From an uncultured Eubacteriales bacterium (lineage in GTDB: Bacteria > Bacillota > Clostridia > Peptostreptococcales > Anaerovoracaceae), in contig UQNJ01000009.1 in NCBI GenBank assembly GCA_900542295.1, forward strand, positions 1 through 64,000: a stretch of 64,000 nt of DNA, given 5' to 3'. Of the stretch, positions 49,354-58,864 are shown one piece after another (the first letter of the stretch is position 1; each line of letters opens with the position of its first letter). The position numbers were made by a program, and so were the translations under genes. The notes beneath the pieces were generated by a model. The model was not told the DNA's origin. It made no database searches and saw only the letters and a list, made by a program, of their open reading frames with translations.

Positions 49354-51204
49354 ATGAAAAAACGCTTGATAAGAATAGCTATAGGAATGGTTGTGTACAT
49401 TGTGGCACTCCTCTTTCCTGACAACCCCTTTCAGTTTCGACTTGGGATATTTATTGCAGCATATATGATTGTAGGCTATAAGGTTTTATGGAAAGCTGTG
49501 AGAGGTATTTTCAGAGGACAGATGCTTGACGAAAATTTTCTCATGTCGGCAGCTTCTATAGGAGCTTTTTTTGTCGGCGAGTATCCTGAGGCAGTAGCAG
49601 TAATGCTGTTTTACCAGATAGGAGAGACCTTTGAAGATTATGCGGTAGGAAAGTCACGCAGATCCATATCGGAACTTATGGATATAAGACCTGATGTTGC
49701 AAACCTTAAGACTTCTGATGGTCTGAAAGAAGTAGCGCCGGAAGAAGTGTCCCCTGGAGATATAATAGTAATAAGACCGGGAGAAAAAGTACCTCTTGAC
49801 GGAAATATAATTGAAGGAAGCTCATCGCTTAACACTGCGGCCTTGACAGGAGAATCTCTGCCGAGAGATGTAGCAGAAGGCGATGATATACTAAGCGGAT
49901 GTGTAAATTTGAAAGGAGTGCTTACGGTAGAAGTGACCAGACCCTTTGGGGAGTCTACTGTGAGCAGAATTCTTGATCTTGTAGAGAATGCATCTGCCAA
50001 AAAGTCAAAGACAGAGAGCTTTATAAGTCGGTTTGCATTGGTGTACACACCGGCAGTGGTTGGAACGGCAGTGCTGCTGTCTGTAATTCCGCCGCTTTTT
50101 ATTGAAGGTGCTTTGTGGAGTGACTGGATATACAGAGCTTTGAATTTTTTAGTAGTGTCATGTCCGTGTGCATTGGTGATATCAGTGCCTCTGAGCTTTT
50201 TCGGAGGAATAGGCGGAGCATCAAAATCAGGAGTGCTTATAAAGGGAAGCAGCTATCTTGAGGCCATGTCTAAAGTGGAATGGGTAGTTATGGACAAGAC
50301 AGGAACCTTGACAGAAGGAGCTTTTCATGTAGAAAAAATCTTGCCTGAGGATGGGTTCAGAAGTGATGAAATCCTTGAATATGCCGCAATGGCAGAAAGT
50401 GATTCTAATCACCCTATTGCAATTTCATTAAAAGAAGAGTATGGAAAAGAAATAGAACGCAGATATATAACAAATGTATGTGAAATCGCAGGCAAAGGAA
50501 TATGCGCCAATATAAAAGGTCATGAAATAGCCGCAGGAAATAAAAAGCTGATGTCGGAGAAAACATCATTTAATGGTGTTATTGATGAGAAGGGCGGCGG
50601 AACACAAGTTTGTGTAGCAGTTGACGGAAAGTATGCAGGATGCATACTTCTTGCGGATAAGATAAAAGAAGACGCATATAAGGCTGTTGAAAGCCTTGAG
50701 GAAAAAGGTATAAAGACCGTGATGCTTACAGGAGACAGTGAAGCCGTCGGAAAGGCTGTTGCGGAAAAACTTGGAATAGACCGGGTGTATGCAGGTCTTA
50801 TGCCGGCAGATAAAGTGTATGCAGTCGAAAAAATAATTAGCGGTATTACTGACAATAGGAAAGTTGCTTTTGTTGGAGACGGAATAAATGATGCACCGGT
50901 TTTGGCAAGAGCAGATGTAGGAATCGCCATGGGAGGATTGGGTTCTGATGCTGCAATTGAGGCAGCAGACATGGTGATAATGGAAGATAAACCGTCTAAG
51001 ATAGCCGATATGATGGTGCTTTCAAGAAAAACTATGAAAATAGTAAAAGAAAATATCATATTTGCGCTTGGAGTAAAGGCAGCTGTACTTGTTTTGAGTG
51101 CTCTTGGATTAACAGGTCTTTGGGCGGCAGTATTTGCAGATGTAGGCGTCTCTGTAATTGCAATTATCAACGCAATGCGTTGCCTGACATTTAAAACAGA
51201 ATAG
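49354..51204 (+). CDS. P1B-type heavy-metal-translocating ATPase (Zn/Cd/Pb class), lacking its own HMA domain
   Basis: 616 residues. Core motifs: TGES (165-168), the transmembrane metal site C270-P-C272 in SCPCALVISVP, phosphorylation D314 in DKTGTLT, SNHPIA with the class-specific HP dipeptide, GDSE and GDGINDAPVLARADVG. The SCPCAL plus downstream K/D pattern is that of ZntA/CadA-type zinc, cadmium and lead exporters. The usual N-terminal CxxC domain is missing and is supplied in trans by the preceding gene. GGAG precedes ATG 49354. Strong terminator follows. Confidence 0.92.
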   Translation: MKKRLIRIAIGMVVYIVALLFPDNPFQFRLGIFIAAYMIVGYKVLWKAVRGIFRGQMLDENFLMSAASIGAFFVGEYPEAVAVMLFYQIGETFEDYAVGKSRRSISELMDIRPDVANLKTSDGLKEVAPEEVSPGDIIVIRPGEKVPLDGNIIEGSSSLNTAALTGESLPRDVAEGDDILSGCVNLKGVLTVEVTRPFGESTVSRILDLVENASAKKSKTESFISRFALVYTPAVVGTAVLLSVIPPLFIEGALWSDWIYRALNFLVVSCPCALVISVPLSFFGGIGGASKSGVLIKGSSYLEAMSKVEWVVMDKTGTLTEGAFHVEKILPEDGFRSDEILEYAAMAESDSNHPIAISLKEEYGKEIERRYITNVCEIAGKGICANIKGHEIAAGNKKLMSEKTSFNGVIDEKGGGTQVCVAVDGKYAGCILLADKIKEDAYKAVESLEEKGIKTVMLTGDSEAVGKAVAEKLGIDRVYAGLMPADKVYAVEKIISGITDNRKVAFVGDGINDAPVLARADVGIAMGGLGSDAAIEAADMVIMEDKPSKIADMMVLSRKTMKIVKENIIFALGVKAAVLVLSALGLTGLWAAVFADVGVSVIAIINAMRCLTFKTE

Positions 51205-51231
51205 GAAAATATTCATCAAAACAACAAAAAA

Positions 51232-51258
51232 ACCCCCTTGAGAAAAGGGGGTCTTTTT
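51232..51258 (+). terminator. Terminator of the metal-efflux operon
   Basis: An ACCCCCTT (51232-51239) / AAGGGGGT (51245-51252) stem followed by CTTTTT. Confidence 0.85.
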
Positions 51259-51273
51259 GTTAAAATAAGTTTT

Positions 51274-51292
51274 ATGTCAAACAGTTTGACAT
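51274..51292 (+). promoter_or_regulatory. Putative MarR operator
   Basis: ATGTCAAA-CAG-TTTGACAT is a perfect 8-bp-arm palindrome, 60 bases before the marR-like gene. Its TTTGAC half could double as a -35 element. Size and symmetry fit MarR sites. Confidence 0.6.
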
Positions 51293-51352
51293 ATTACGAA
51301 AAATAAACAAGCATAGTAATTTCAAGGCAAAATACATTACAAAGGTGAAAAA

Positions 51353-51784
51353 ATGAAGAAAAATGACATAGGCAGGCAGCTTGGATGCCTGCACCATCTC
51401 ATAAAGCGAGAGCTGGAAAATGAGGCTTCCACAGAAATTATCAGAATTTCCGCAGCTAATGGATATATACTGTTTTATTTGCACGAAAACAAGGAAAAGG
51501 ATATATTTCAAAAAGACTTGGAAGAATATTTCAGTATAACAAAATCAACTGCATCAAAGATACTTTCGCTTATGGAGCAAAAAGGGCTGATAGCAAGATG
51601 GGCAGTTGCCGGAGATGCAAGATTGAAAAAACTGACGATAACAGAGAAGGGCGAAGAAATGAGAGAAGTCCTTATCGAGAGAAGAAAACAAATGGAAGAA
51701 AAACTCACGCTGGGATTTACAGATGAAGAAATCATGCAGCTTTGTAATTACTTGCGACGCATGAAGGATAACATGAAAAAGTAG
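51353..51784 (+). CDS. MarR-family transcriptional regulator
   Basis: 143 residues. The winged helix is at about 50-115: ISAANGYILFYLHENKEKDIFQKDLEEYFSITKSTASKILSLMEQKGLIAR and LKKLTITEKGEEMREVL, flanked by dimerisation helices. It starts 24 bases ahead of the ABC exporter genes in the same transcript, so autoregulated repression of the pump through the palindrome at 51274 is likely. AAAGGTG precedes ATG 51353. Confidence 0.9.
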   Translation: MKKNDIGRQLGCLHHLIKRELENEASTEIIRISAANGYILFYLHENKEKDIFQKDLEEYFSITKSTASKILSLMEQKGLIARWAVAGDARLKKLTITEKGEEMREVLIERRKQMEEKLTLGFTDEEIMQLCNYLRRMKDNMKK

Positions 51785-51808
51785 AATGGAAAGGGGGAAA
51801 ACTTAAAA

Positions 51809-53563
51809 ATGGTCAAAAAACTGGCAGGGTATGTAAAGGAATATACAAAAACAGCTGTTATAACGCCTGTTTTGGTTCTTATGGAGGTAGTCCTTGAAAT
51901 TGTGATACCTCTGATAATGGCAGAACTTATAGATAATGGTATAGACGGAGGGTCTATGCCTGCGATAGTCAGATATGGGATAACACTTTTGGTTGCGGCT
52001 CTCATGATGCTGTTTTTTGGAATAGCGGCAGGGAGAACAGCCTCTGTTGCATCGTCAGGATTTGCAAAAAATTTGAGGGAAGCCATGTACAACCGTGTAC
52101 AGGAGTTTTCTTTTGCAAATATAGATCACTTTTCGACAGCCAGCATAGTCACAAGGCTTACGACTGATGTGACCAATGTACAGATGGCTTTCCAGATGTG
52201 TACAAGAATTGCAACGAGAGCTCCGGGAATGTTAATATTTGCGCTTATAGCAGCATTTCGCATAGATGCGAAGCTGTCGCTTGTATATGTTGCGCTTCTT
52301 CCGGTACTGGCTATAGGACTATTCATCCTAATAAAAATCGCATATCCGGTATTTGACAGAATATTTAAAAAGTATGACAAGCTAAATAATGTGGTTCAGG
52401 AGAATCTTTACGGCATAAGAGTTGTAAAATCATTTAACAGACAGGACTATGAGACGCAGAAATTCAAAAAATCATCTAACGAGATATATGTTGATTTTTC
52501 AAAGGCAGAGAAAACAATGGCTTTTGCAATGCCTCTAATGCAGTTTTGTATGTATGCGTCTATGTTGCTTATCTCATGGTTTGGTGCAAGAGCAATAGTT
52601 GCAAGTGGAAATGATGCAGCACTGGGTCTGTCCACAGGAGAACTTATAAGTTTAATCACTTATGCTATGCAGATTCTTATGAGCCTTATGATGATATCTA
52701 TGATATTTGTGATGTTTACGATGGCAAGAGCTTCCGGAAAAAGAATAGTTGAAATATTAGATGAAGAACCGACTATACACGATCCGGAGAATCCTATTTT
52801 CGAAGTTCATGACGGCGCAGTTGATTTTGACGGTGTACATTTCAGCTACGGAAAAACTAAAAATAAAGAAGTGCTGAGCAATATAAATCTTCATATAAAA
52901 AGCGGTCAGACTGTTGGAATAATCGGAGCTACAGGTTCTGCCAAGTCAAGTCTCGTACAGCTTATTCCAAGGTTGTATGATGTTACAGAGGGAAGCGTTA
53001 AGGTAGGTGGAGTTGATGTCCGCAATTACCATATCGAAAGCCTGAGAAATCAGGTGGCAGTAGTTCTTCAAAAAAATACGCTGTTTTCCGGAACCATAGC
53101 AGAAAATCTACGCTGGGGAAATGAACTGGCAACGGATGATGAACTTCGTCATGCTTGCAGACTTGCTTGTGCCGATGAATTTGTGGAAAGTTTTGAAGAC
53201 GGGTATGAGACATATATAGAGCAGGGAGGATCTAATGTTTCGGGAGGACAAAAGCAAAGACTTTGTATTGCAAGAGCTTTGCTAAAGAAGCCTAAGATTT
53301 TGATTCTGGATGACTCTACAAGTGCAGTGGATACAAAGACCGATGCTATGATCCGTCAGGCTTTCCGCACAGAAATTCCTGATACTACTAAGATAATAAT
53401 AGCTCAGCGAATAGCATCAGTACAGGATGCGGATCAGATAGTGGTAATTGATGACGGTCGCATAATAGACATAGGAAGTCATGAAGAACTTATGAAAAAG
53501 AGTGAAATTTATAGAGAGGTATATGAGTCGCAGAACAAAGGAGGTGTTATAGGTGAGCAATAG
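51809..53563 (+). CDS. ABC exporter half-transporter, degenerate-site subunit
   Basis: 584 residues: six membrane helices (about 1-320) and one ATPase domain. Walker A reads GATGSAKSS with Ala where Gly is usual, the signature is VSGGQKQR, and Walker B is ILILDDSTSAVD with Asp in place of the catalytic Glu. This is the subunit whose site hydrolyses poorly in heterodimeric exporters of the TM287/288, LmrCD and EfrAB kind. The gene overlaps its partner by eleven bases and follows a MarR regulator. Drug export is likely; substrate unknown. Confidence 0.9.
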   Translation: MVKKLAGYVKEYTKTAVITPVLVLMEVVLEIVIPLIMAELIDNGIDGGSMPAIVRYGITLLVAALMMLFFGIAAGRTASVASSGFAKNLREAMYNRVQEFSFANIDHFSTASIVTRLTTDVTNVQMAFQMCTRIATRAPGMLIFALIAAFRIDAKLSLVYVALLPVLAIGLFILIKIAYPVFDRIFKKYDKLNNVVQENLYGIRVVKSFNRQDYETQKFKKSSNEIYVDFSKAEKTMAFAMPLMQFCMYASMLLISWFGARAIVASGNDAALGLSTGELISLITYAMQILMSLMMISMIFVMFTMARASGKRIVEILDEEPTIHDPENPIFEVHDGAVDFDGVHFSYGKTKNKEVLSNINLHIKSGQTVGIIGATGSAKSSLVQLIPRLYDVTEGSVKVGGVDVRNYHIESLRNQVAVVLQKNTLFSGTIAENLRWGNELATDDELRHACRLACADEFVESFEDGYETYIEQGGSNVSGGQKQRLCIARALLKKPKILILDDSTSAVDTKTDAMIRQAFRTEIPDTTKIIIAQRIASVQDADQIVVIDDGRIIDIGSHEELMKKSEIYREVYESQNKGGVIGEQ

Positions 53564-55499
53564 AGAAACACATCAGATGCCTGTAAAAAGAGGGCACGGT
53601 CACGGCCATGGGTTTGCGGCTATGGGAAAAGGCCGGAAGTTCAAAAAAGGAACCATTAAAAGACTGCTTTCATATTTAGGAGAATACAAAATAAGACTTG
53701 TGGTTGTAGCTTTATGTATACTTGTAAGTTCGGCTGCATCGGTGGCATCCTCTCTGTTTTTACAGACTTTGATAGACGATTACATCACTCCTCTGCTGAT
53801 TGAAGCTTCGCCGGATTTCGGAGGCTTGCTGAATATAATATTGTCTATGGCGGCAGTCTTCCTTACGGGTGTCCTTGCTTCACTGTTTTATGCAAGGACT
53901 ATGGCAGTAGTAGCACAGAAAACTTTAAAGGATATTCGAGATGAAATGTTTGAGAAGATGCAGCAGCTTCCCATCAAGTATTTCGACACCAGAACCCATG
54001 GTGATATAATGAGCCACTATACAAATGATGCAGATACTCTGAGACAGATGATTTCACAGAGTTTGCCTAATCTTTTTGCATCTGTCATATCTATGATTGC
54101 CGTATTTGCATCCATGCTTCATCTGAGTGTTTGGCTGACTGTTTTGGTTATACTGTTTACCCTGCTGCTTATGCTTGTAATTAAGACTATTGCAGGCAAG
54201 AGCGGAACTTACTTCATGAAGCAGCAGAGCAGTATTGCCGATGTAAACGGATATATTGAAGAAATGATAAACGGGCAGCGAGTGGTTAAGGTATTTTGCT
54301 ATGAAGAAAAGGCAAAAGAGAGATTTAAGGTTAAAAATGAAAATCTTAGAGAAACTACCGCAATGGCCAACACTTTAGCAAATGTGCTTATGCCTGTTAC
54401 AGGAGGTATGGGTTATGTACTGTATGTATTTATAGCTATAATCGGAGGAGCTATGGGAATCGCAGGAGTTTACAATTTGTCCGTTGGAGGCGAGTCTGTA
54501 CTCACATTGGGAACGATTGCGTCATTTTTAACATTATCAAGAAACTTTGTAAATCCGATAGCACAAGTTTCGCAGCAGCTTAACTCTGTAATTATGGCGA
54601 TGGCAGGCGCTTCAAGAATTTTTGAGCTTCTGGATCAGAAACCGGAAGATGACAGAGGAACTGTTACACTGATCAATGTATGTGAAGATGAAGAAGGAAA
54701 CCTGACAGAATGTGAAAAAAGAACCGGACATTGGGCATGGAAAGACGGCAGTAACCTTATTCCTATGAAAGGTAAAATCAACCTTAAAGAGGTGGACTTC
54801 GGATACAACGAGGATGAGCCGGTACTTCATGATATTACAATATATGCTGAACCCGGACAGAAAGTTGCCCTTGTAGGAGCCACAGGTGCGGGAAAGACCA
54901 CTATTACAAACCTCATAAACAGGTTTTACGATATAGATGACGGAAAAATCCAGTATGACGGAATAAACATAAATAAGATTAAAAAATTCGATCTTCGCCG
55001 TTCTCTCGGAGTAGTTCTTCAGGAGGTGAATCTGTTTACCGGGACAGTTATGGAAAACATACGCTATGGAAGACTTGATGCAACTGATGAAGAATGTATA
55101 GAGGCGGCTAAGCTGGCAAATGCAGACGGATTCATACGAATGCTTCCCAATGGATACGATACTGTGCTTGAAGGAGACGGAAGCGGATTGTCTCAAGGGC
55201 AGAGACAGCTTATTTCAATTGCAAGAGCAGCAGTGGCAGATCCTCCTGTTATGATTCTGGATGAGGCAACTTCTTCTATAGATACAAGAACGGAATCGAT
55301 AGTTCAAAAGGGAATGGATAACCTTATGAAAGGAAGAACGGTATTTGTAATAGCCCATAGATTGTCAACCATCCAAAATGCAGATGTTATAATGGTAATG
55401 GATAAGGGAAGAATTATCGAGAGGGGAGATCATGACCGCCTTATTGCAGAAAAGGGAAGATATTATCAGCTTTATACCGGAGCGTTTGAGCTGGAATAG
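53553..55499 (+). CDS. ABC exporter half-transporter, catalytic-site subunit
   Basis: 648 residues. A His/Gly-rich N-terminus (RGHGHGHGFAAMGKGRKF) precedes six membrane helices and the ATPase domain. Walker A GATGAGKTT, signature LSQGQRQ, Walker B VMILDEATSSID with catalytic Glu. A loop of about 35 residues before the ATPase domain (INVCEDEEGNLTECEKRTGHWAWKDG) is an extra insertion seen in many clostridial members. The start is GTG 53553 with AAAGGAGG eight bases before it, overlapping the previous gene. The two make one heterodimeric pump. Confidence 0.9.
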   Translation: MSNRETHQMPVKRGHGHGHGFAAMGKGRKFKKGTIKRLLSYLGEYKIRLVVVALCILVSSAASVASSLFLQTLIDDYITPLLIEASPDFGGLLNIILSMAAVFLTGVLASLFYARTMAVVAQKTLKDIRDEMFEKMQQLPIKYFDTRTHGDIMSHYTNDADTLRQMISQSLPNLFASVISMIAVFASMLHLSVWLTVLVILFTLLLMLVIKTIAGKSGTYFMKQQSSIADVNGYIEEMINGQRVVKVFCYEEKAKERFKVKNENLRETTAMANTLANVLMPVTGGMGYVLYVFIAIIGGAMGIAGVYNLSVGGESVLTLGTIASFLTLSRNFVNPIAQVSQQLNSVIMAMAGASRIFELLDQKPEDDRGTVTLINVCEDEEGNLTECEKRTGHWAWKDGSNLIPMKGKINLKEVDFGYNEDEPVLHDITIYAEPGQKVALVGATGAGKTTITNLINRFYDIDDGKIQYDGININKIKKFDLRRSLGVVLQEVNLFTGTVMENIRYGRLDATDEECIEAAKLANADGFIRMLPNGYDTVLEGDGSGLSQGQRQLISIARAAVADPPVMILDEATSSIDTRTESIVQKGMDNLMKGRTVFVIAHRLSTIQNADVIMVMDKGRIIERGDHDRLIAEKGRYYQLYTGAFELE

Positions 55500-55510
55500 A
55501 TGATTGTATA

Positions 55511-55553
55511 AAGTCGGCAATGCAAGTTGATTAAGTGCACTGCCGGCTTTTTT
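55511..55553 (+). terminator. Terminator of the ABC exporter operon
   Basis: An AAGTCGGCAaTGCA / TGCAcTGCCGGCTT stem followed by TTTTTT. Confidence 0.85.
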
Positions 55554-55775
55554 GATGCAAATGTTTACAAATAAAAGACTTATGCTGCCGATTAAATTTT
55601 TATAATTCTGATGAAATCTTTTTATGGAGGTTCTATATGGCAGCTTCGGAACAGATATAATCCTACGAAATATATAAAACAGCAGAAATGAATACAAAAG
55701 TCTACATATAATAACTGCCCGGGAATGATAAAAAAAGATTAAGAAGGTTTTTAATTAAACATAAGATATTTTTTA
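55554..55775. other. Gene-free stretch
   Basis: About 220 AT-rich bases. A good ribosome site at about 55625 is followed by ATG and only seven codons (MAASEQI, stop), probably a dead gene start. Nothing else supported. Confidence 0.5.
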
Positions 55776-55855
55776 TTGACAGAAATTTTGCCGGATGATA
55801 TACTGTGCATGATGACAAGCAAAGTTGTCAAAATGCCAAATAAAATTGTCAAAAA
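55776..55855 (+). promoter_or_regulatory. Promoter and TTGTCA operator array of the XRE/DUF3169/ABC cluster
   Basis: TTGACA (55776-55781), 17 bases, TATACT (55799-55804). Downstream lie TGACAA (55813-55818), TTGTCAAAA (55825-55833) and TTGTCAAAA (55846-55854). The first two make a perfect 6-6-6 palindrome and the last two are direct repeats 21 bases (two turns) apart. They sit at the start of the transcript, fitting repression by the XRE protein encoded next. Confidence 0.7.
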
Positions 55856-55901
55856 GCTGGGGAGGGGGTAGTACCTCTTCGCTATAAGGAGGAGCAGCAT
55901 A

Positions 55902-56120
55902 ATGCCATTGACCAACAGGCTGAAGGAATATCGAGCGAGGATAGATGCTAACCAATCTGACTTCGGTAGAATGGTGGGAGTATCGAGGCAGACCATAAGC
56001 CAGATAGAGAGAGGGGATTATTCCCCGTCTGTTACGCTGGCGCTAAAGATAGCTAAAGTATGCGGCGCAAAAGTCGAAGAAATCTTTTCTTACGAGGAGG
56101 ATGAAAGCAGCGATGAATAA
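55902..56120 (+). CDS. Short XRE-family regulator
   Basis: 72 residues, almost only a helix-turn-helix: LKEYRARIDANQSDFGRMVGVSRQTISQIERGDYSPSVTLALKIAKVCGAKVEEIF, plus an acidic tail. Relatives (YozG-like) control adjacent membrane-protein or transporter genes. AAGGAGGAG precedes ATG 55902. It overlaps the DUF3169 gene by eight bases, and likely binds the TTGTCA array in its own leader. Confidence 0.92.
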   Translation: MPLTNRLKEYRARIDANQSDFGRMVGVSRQTISQIERGDYSPSVTLALKIAKVCGAKVEEIFSYEEDESSDE

Positions 56121-56907
56121 TGAAAAGAACAGGCAGGAAAACAGAAAAGCGCTTAAAATATATATTCCTTTTCTTATTGTTATGGCTGTAATAGGTGGGA
56201 TTCTTGGATTGATTTCGACAACTGCGGCAGCACATCGGTTGACTTCGTATATTGAAGCCAGCTTTGACAAGGTTGTTTATATGATATCCCCATGGGCAGT
56301 ATTAGCTTTTACGGCTGCAGGGATGATTATTGCTGCAATATATTACAAAAGGGGGAGAGAACTTTACAGTAAAAGTATCGGGGAACAGGACGATGATATT
56401 TTGGATGAGATGTTCAGAAAAGTCGATGTGAATATTTCCAAAGTCATGATGGCAATCAATGTGTGTGAAATAGCTTCTATGATATTTTTTGCTGCGACGA
56501 TAGCTTATATCGAAGATTATATTAAATACAATAAGAATATATATATAATGGTGCTTGTTGTATTTGTTGCAGGTAACTTTATAAGAGTCAAAATGCAGCA
56601 GATGGCTGTTGACTTTGTAAAGATAATGAATCCGGAAAAGTGCGGCAGTGTATATGATTTAAGTTTTCAGAAGAAGTGGGAGGACAGTTGTGATGAGTTT
56701 GAAATGTTTACAAGATACAAGGCTGCATATAAAGCATACAGAACAAGCACTTTAGTATGCATAGCAGTATTTACGGCATTATTGATTTTGAACTTTTTCT
56801 TTGCATACGGACCGCTGCCGAATATGGCTGTGGGAATAATATGGCTTGTAAGTACAGTGGCTTACTGCAAGGAAGCGATGAAAATCGATACCGATAAAGA
56901 AAATTAA
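56113..56907 (+). CDS. DUF3169-type membrane protein
   Basis: 264 residues with six predicted membrane segments in three pairs (IYIPFLIVMAVIGGILGLIST; VLAFTAAGMIIAAIYY; MMAINVCEIASMIFFAATIAYIE; IYIMVLVVFVAGNFIRV; STLVCIAVFTALLILNFFFAYG; MAVGIIWLVSTVAYC). The YKxAYKAYR segment before the fifth helix is typical of DUF3169. The family is nearly always beside a short XRE regulator and ABC-2 genes, as here. ATG 56113 has AGGAGG 12 bases upstream; ATG 56101 would be too close to it, so the start is not certain. Function unknown. Confidence 0.82.
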   Translation: MNNEKNRQENRKALKIYIPFLIVMAVIGGILGLISTTAAAHRLTSYIEASFDKVVYMISPWAVLAFTAAGMIIAAIYYKRGRELYSKSIGEQDDDILDEMFRKVDVNISKVMMAINVCEIASMIFFAATIAYIEDYIKYNKNIYIMVLVVFVAGNFIRVKMQQMAVDFVKIMNPEKCGSVYDLSFQKKWEDSCDEFEMFTRYKAAYKAYRTSTLVCIAVFTALLILNFFFAYGPLPNMAVGIIWLVSTVAYCKEAMKIDTDKEN

Positions 56908-56928
56908 ATTGACAGAGAGGAATCTGAA

Positions 56929-57900
56929 ATGAGTTTAGAAGTAAAGAATCTAAAAAAAGCCTATGGAGATAAGGTCGTGGTAGATAACCTTAGCTTTGAA
57001 ATGCCGGGACCGGGCGTGTATGCACTGCTGGGTACTAATGGCGCAGGAAAAACAACAACTATAAGAATGATGCTTAATATGCTTGCGAGAGACGGCGGAG
57101 AAGTGCTCTGGAACGGGATGCCTCTGACTACAGAAATTTGTAATGTGGGATATCTGGCGGAAGAAAGAGGTCTTTATCCAAAATATTCTCTTATGGATCA
57201 GCTAATGTACTTTGCGGCTCTTAGAGGTGTGTCTAAAGCAGAAGCAAAAGAACGGATAAAATATTGGGCAAGAAGACTTGAAGCAGAAGAATACCTGTAT
57301 CCGCCTAAAGAATCTGCGTCTGTTATTGGCGAAAAGAAAAAAATCGTAAAAAAGAAAGCATTTAAGCCTAAGCTTGCAGACCAGCTGTCTAAAGGTAATC
57401 AGCAGAAGATACAGTTTATGATCGCCTTGATTTCAGATCCGGAACTTATAATCTTGGATGAGCCCCTGTCAGGTCTTGATCCTGTTAATACAGATTTGTT
57501 TAAGGGAATCATAAGAGAACAGATTGCCGCCGGCAAGTATCTGATAATGTCAAGCCATCAGATGGCTACCGTAGAAGAATTCTGCACTGATATTACCATA
57601 CTCGACCGTTCAAAGCCTGTTTTGCAGGGTAATCTGAACGAAATTAAGAAGAGCTACGGAAGAGTAAATCTGCATCTTAAAACAGAGCAGGATGTAAGAA
57701 ATATAATAGAATCTGAAAACATAAGAGTTGTTACTGAAAAAGAATGTGAATATCAGCTTAAAGTTACCGGAGATAAACAGGCGAACCATCTTCTTAAAGT
57801 CCTTACAGATGAAGGAGTAACCGTAGTTACATTTGACCTTAGAGAGCCGTCGCTGCATGAGATATTTGTAGAAAAAGTAGGTGAAGTTCATGAAGAATAA
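56929..57900 (+). CDS. ABC transporter ATPase, NatA/YhaQ-type
   Basis: 323 residues. Walker A GTNGAGKTT, signature LSKGNQQK (with LSKGN, the common form in this branch), Walker B LIILDEPLSGLD and the SSH switch are present. A C-terminal ~80-residue extension (RVNLHLKTEQDVRNII...VTTFDLREPSLHEIFVEKV) is typical of Na+-efflux NatA-like ATPases. A basic insert (KKKIVKKKAFKPK, about 140-153) lies before the signature. GAGAGGA precedes ATG 56929. The next two genes are its permeases. Confidence 0.9.
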   Translation: MSLEVKNLKKAYGDKVVVDNLSFEMPGPGVYALLGTNGAGKTTTIRMMLNMLARDGGEVLWNGMPLTTEICNVGYLAEERGLYPKYSLMDQLMYFAALRGVSKAEAKERIKYWARRLEAEEYLYPPKESASVIGEKKKIVKKKAFKPKLADQLSKGNQQKIQFMIALISDPELIILDEPLSGLDPVNTDLFKGIIREQIAAGKYLIMSSHQMATVEEFCTDITILDRSKPVLQGNLNEIKKSYGRVNLHLKTEQDVRNIIESENIRVVTEKECEYQLKVTGDKQANHLLKVLTDEGVTVVTFDLREPSLHEIFVEKVGEVHEE

Positions 57901-58864
57901 CGGAAGTTTTTCAGGACTTGGAAAAGTATATGGATTCACATTGCGTCAGCTTTACAAGAATAAGTCAAATCTTATTTCCTTTGGGATAATAATAGCAGTT
58001 GCTTTATTTGCAATCCCGGTGATGTCATTTTTTGTAGGAAGCGGAAGCGCTGACGAAGCCACATTCTATACAAGTGTGATGTCTTTGGATGAATTTATGA
58101 ATAAGGATGATATAGGGTTTGAATCAAGATATGCCGTTCAGTATGCTTATTCCATTATAGTTATGATGGTCTGTCTGTTTGCGGTAACATATATAGTAAG
58201 GGCAATTCTTGAAGAGAAATCTTCTAAGTTAGTGGAAACACTGCTTGTAAGTATAAAATCCGAAGATATGATTTTAGGAAAGATACTTGCAGTAATAACA
58301 TTTATATTTTCAGCATTTGCAGCAATCGTTGTTTCATTTGCTTTCTCCTATTTTGTAACCGGTATATTCAGGGATACTTCTTTTGTGTCAGCAAAGCTTA
58401 AAAGCTATGGATTGACACCTGAATTGCTGAATTTGACTTTTGATGTCGTAATTGTGGTTGTGATTTCGGCATTGCTTGCATGTATAACTATGTCACTGAT
58501 AGCTGCTCTCAGCGGAGCAAGCTGTTCTAACATGGAAGACATGGAGTCTGCGAATATGACTTCTACTATGATAATACTTGTATGTTATATGGCTACAGTT
58601 ATAGCCTCCTCTTTTGGAAGCTCGCCGGCGATGTTCATGTCCTTATGCCCGTTTGTTTCAGCATTTGCAGTCCCTGCCTACTATATAACGGGAGATATAG
58701 GTTTTGTGACGGTAATTGTATCATGGCTTATTCAGGCAGCATGTATAGGGTTAATTTATAAGATGTCGGGAAAGCTTTACGATAGCCTTATAATGTACAA
58801 AGGAAGTCGCCTGAGAGCAGGAAAGATTATAAAAATGGCTTTGAACAGAAAGGAGGGAAAATAA
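57890..58864 (+). CDS. ABC-2 permease (NatB/YhaP-like), first
   Basis: 324 residues, six predicted membrane helices. The motif VRAILEEKSSKLVETLLVSIKSEDMILGKIL is the cytosolic coupling segment of NatB/YhaP proteins. A medium extracytoplasmic loop (about 45-75) lies between helices 1 and 2. ATG 57890 overlaps the ATPase stop region; GTG 57881 is in frame but falls on the AGGTGA ribosome site. It ends directly on the start of the second permease (TAAATG). Confidence 0.88.
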   Translation: MKNNGSFSGLGKVYGFTLRQLYKNKSNLISFGIIIAVALFAIPVMSFFVGSGSADEATFYTSVMSLDEFMNKDDIGFESRYAVQYAYSIIVMMVCLFAVTYIVRAILEEKSSKLVETLLVSIKSEDMILGKILAVITFIFSAFAAIVVSFAFSYFVTGIFRDTSFVSAKLKSYGLTPELLNLTFDVVIVVVISALLACITMSLIAALSGASCSNMEDMESANMTSTMIILVCYMATVIASSFGSSPAMFMSLCPFVSAFAVPAYYITGDIGFVTVIVSWLIQAACIGLIYKMSGKLYDSLIMYKGSRLRAGKIIKMALNRKEGK

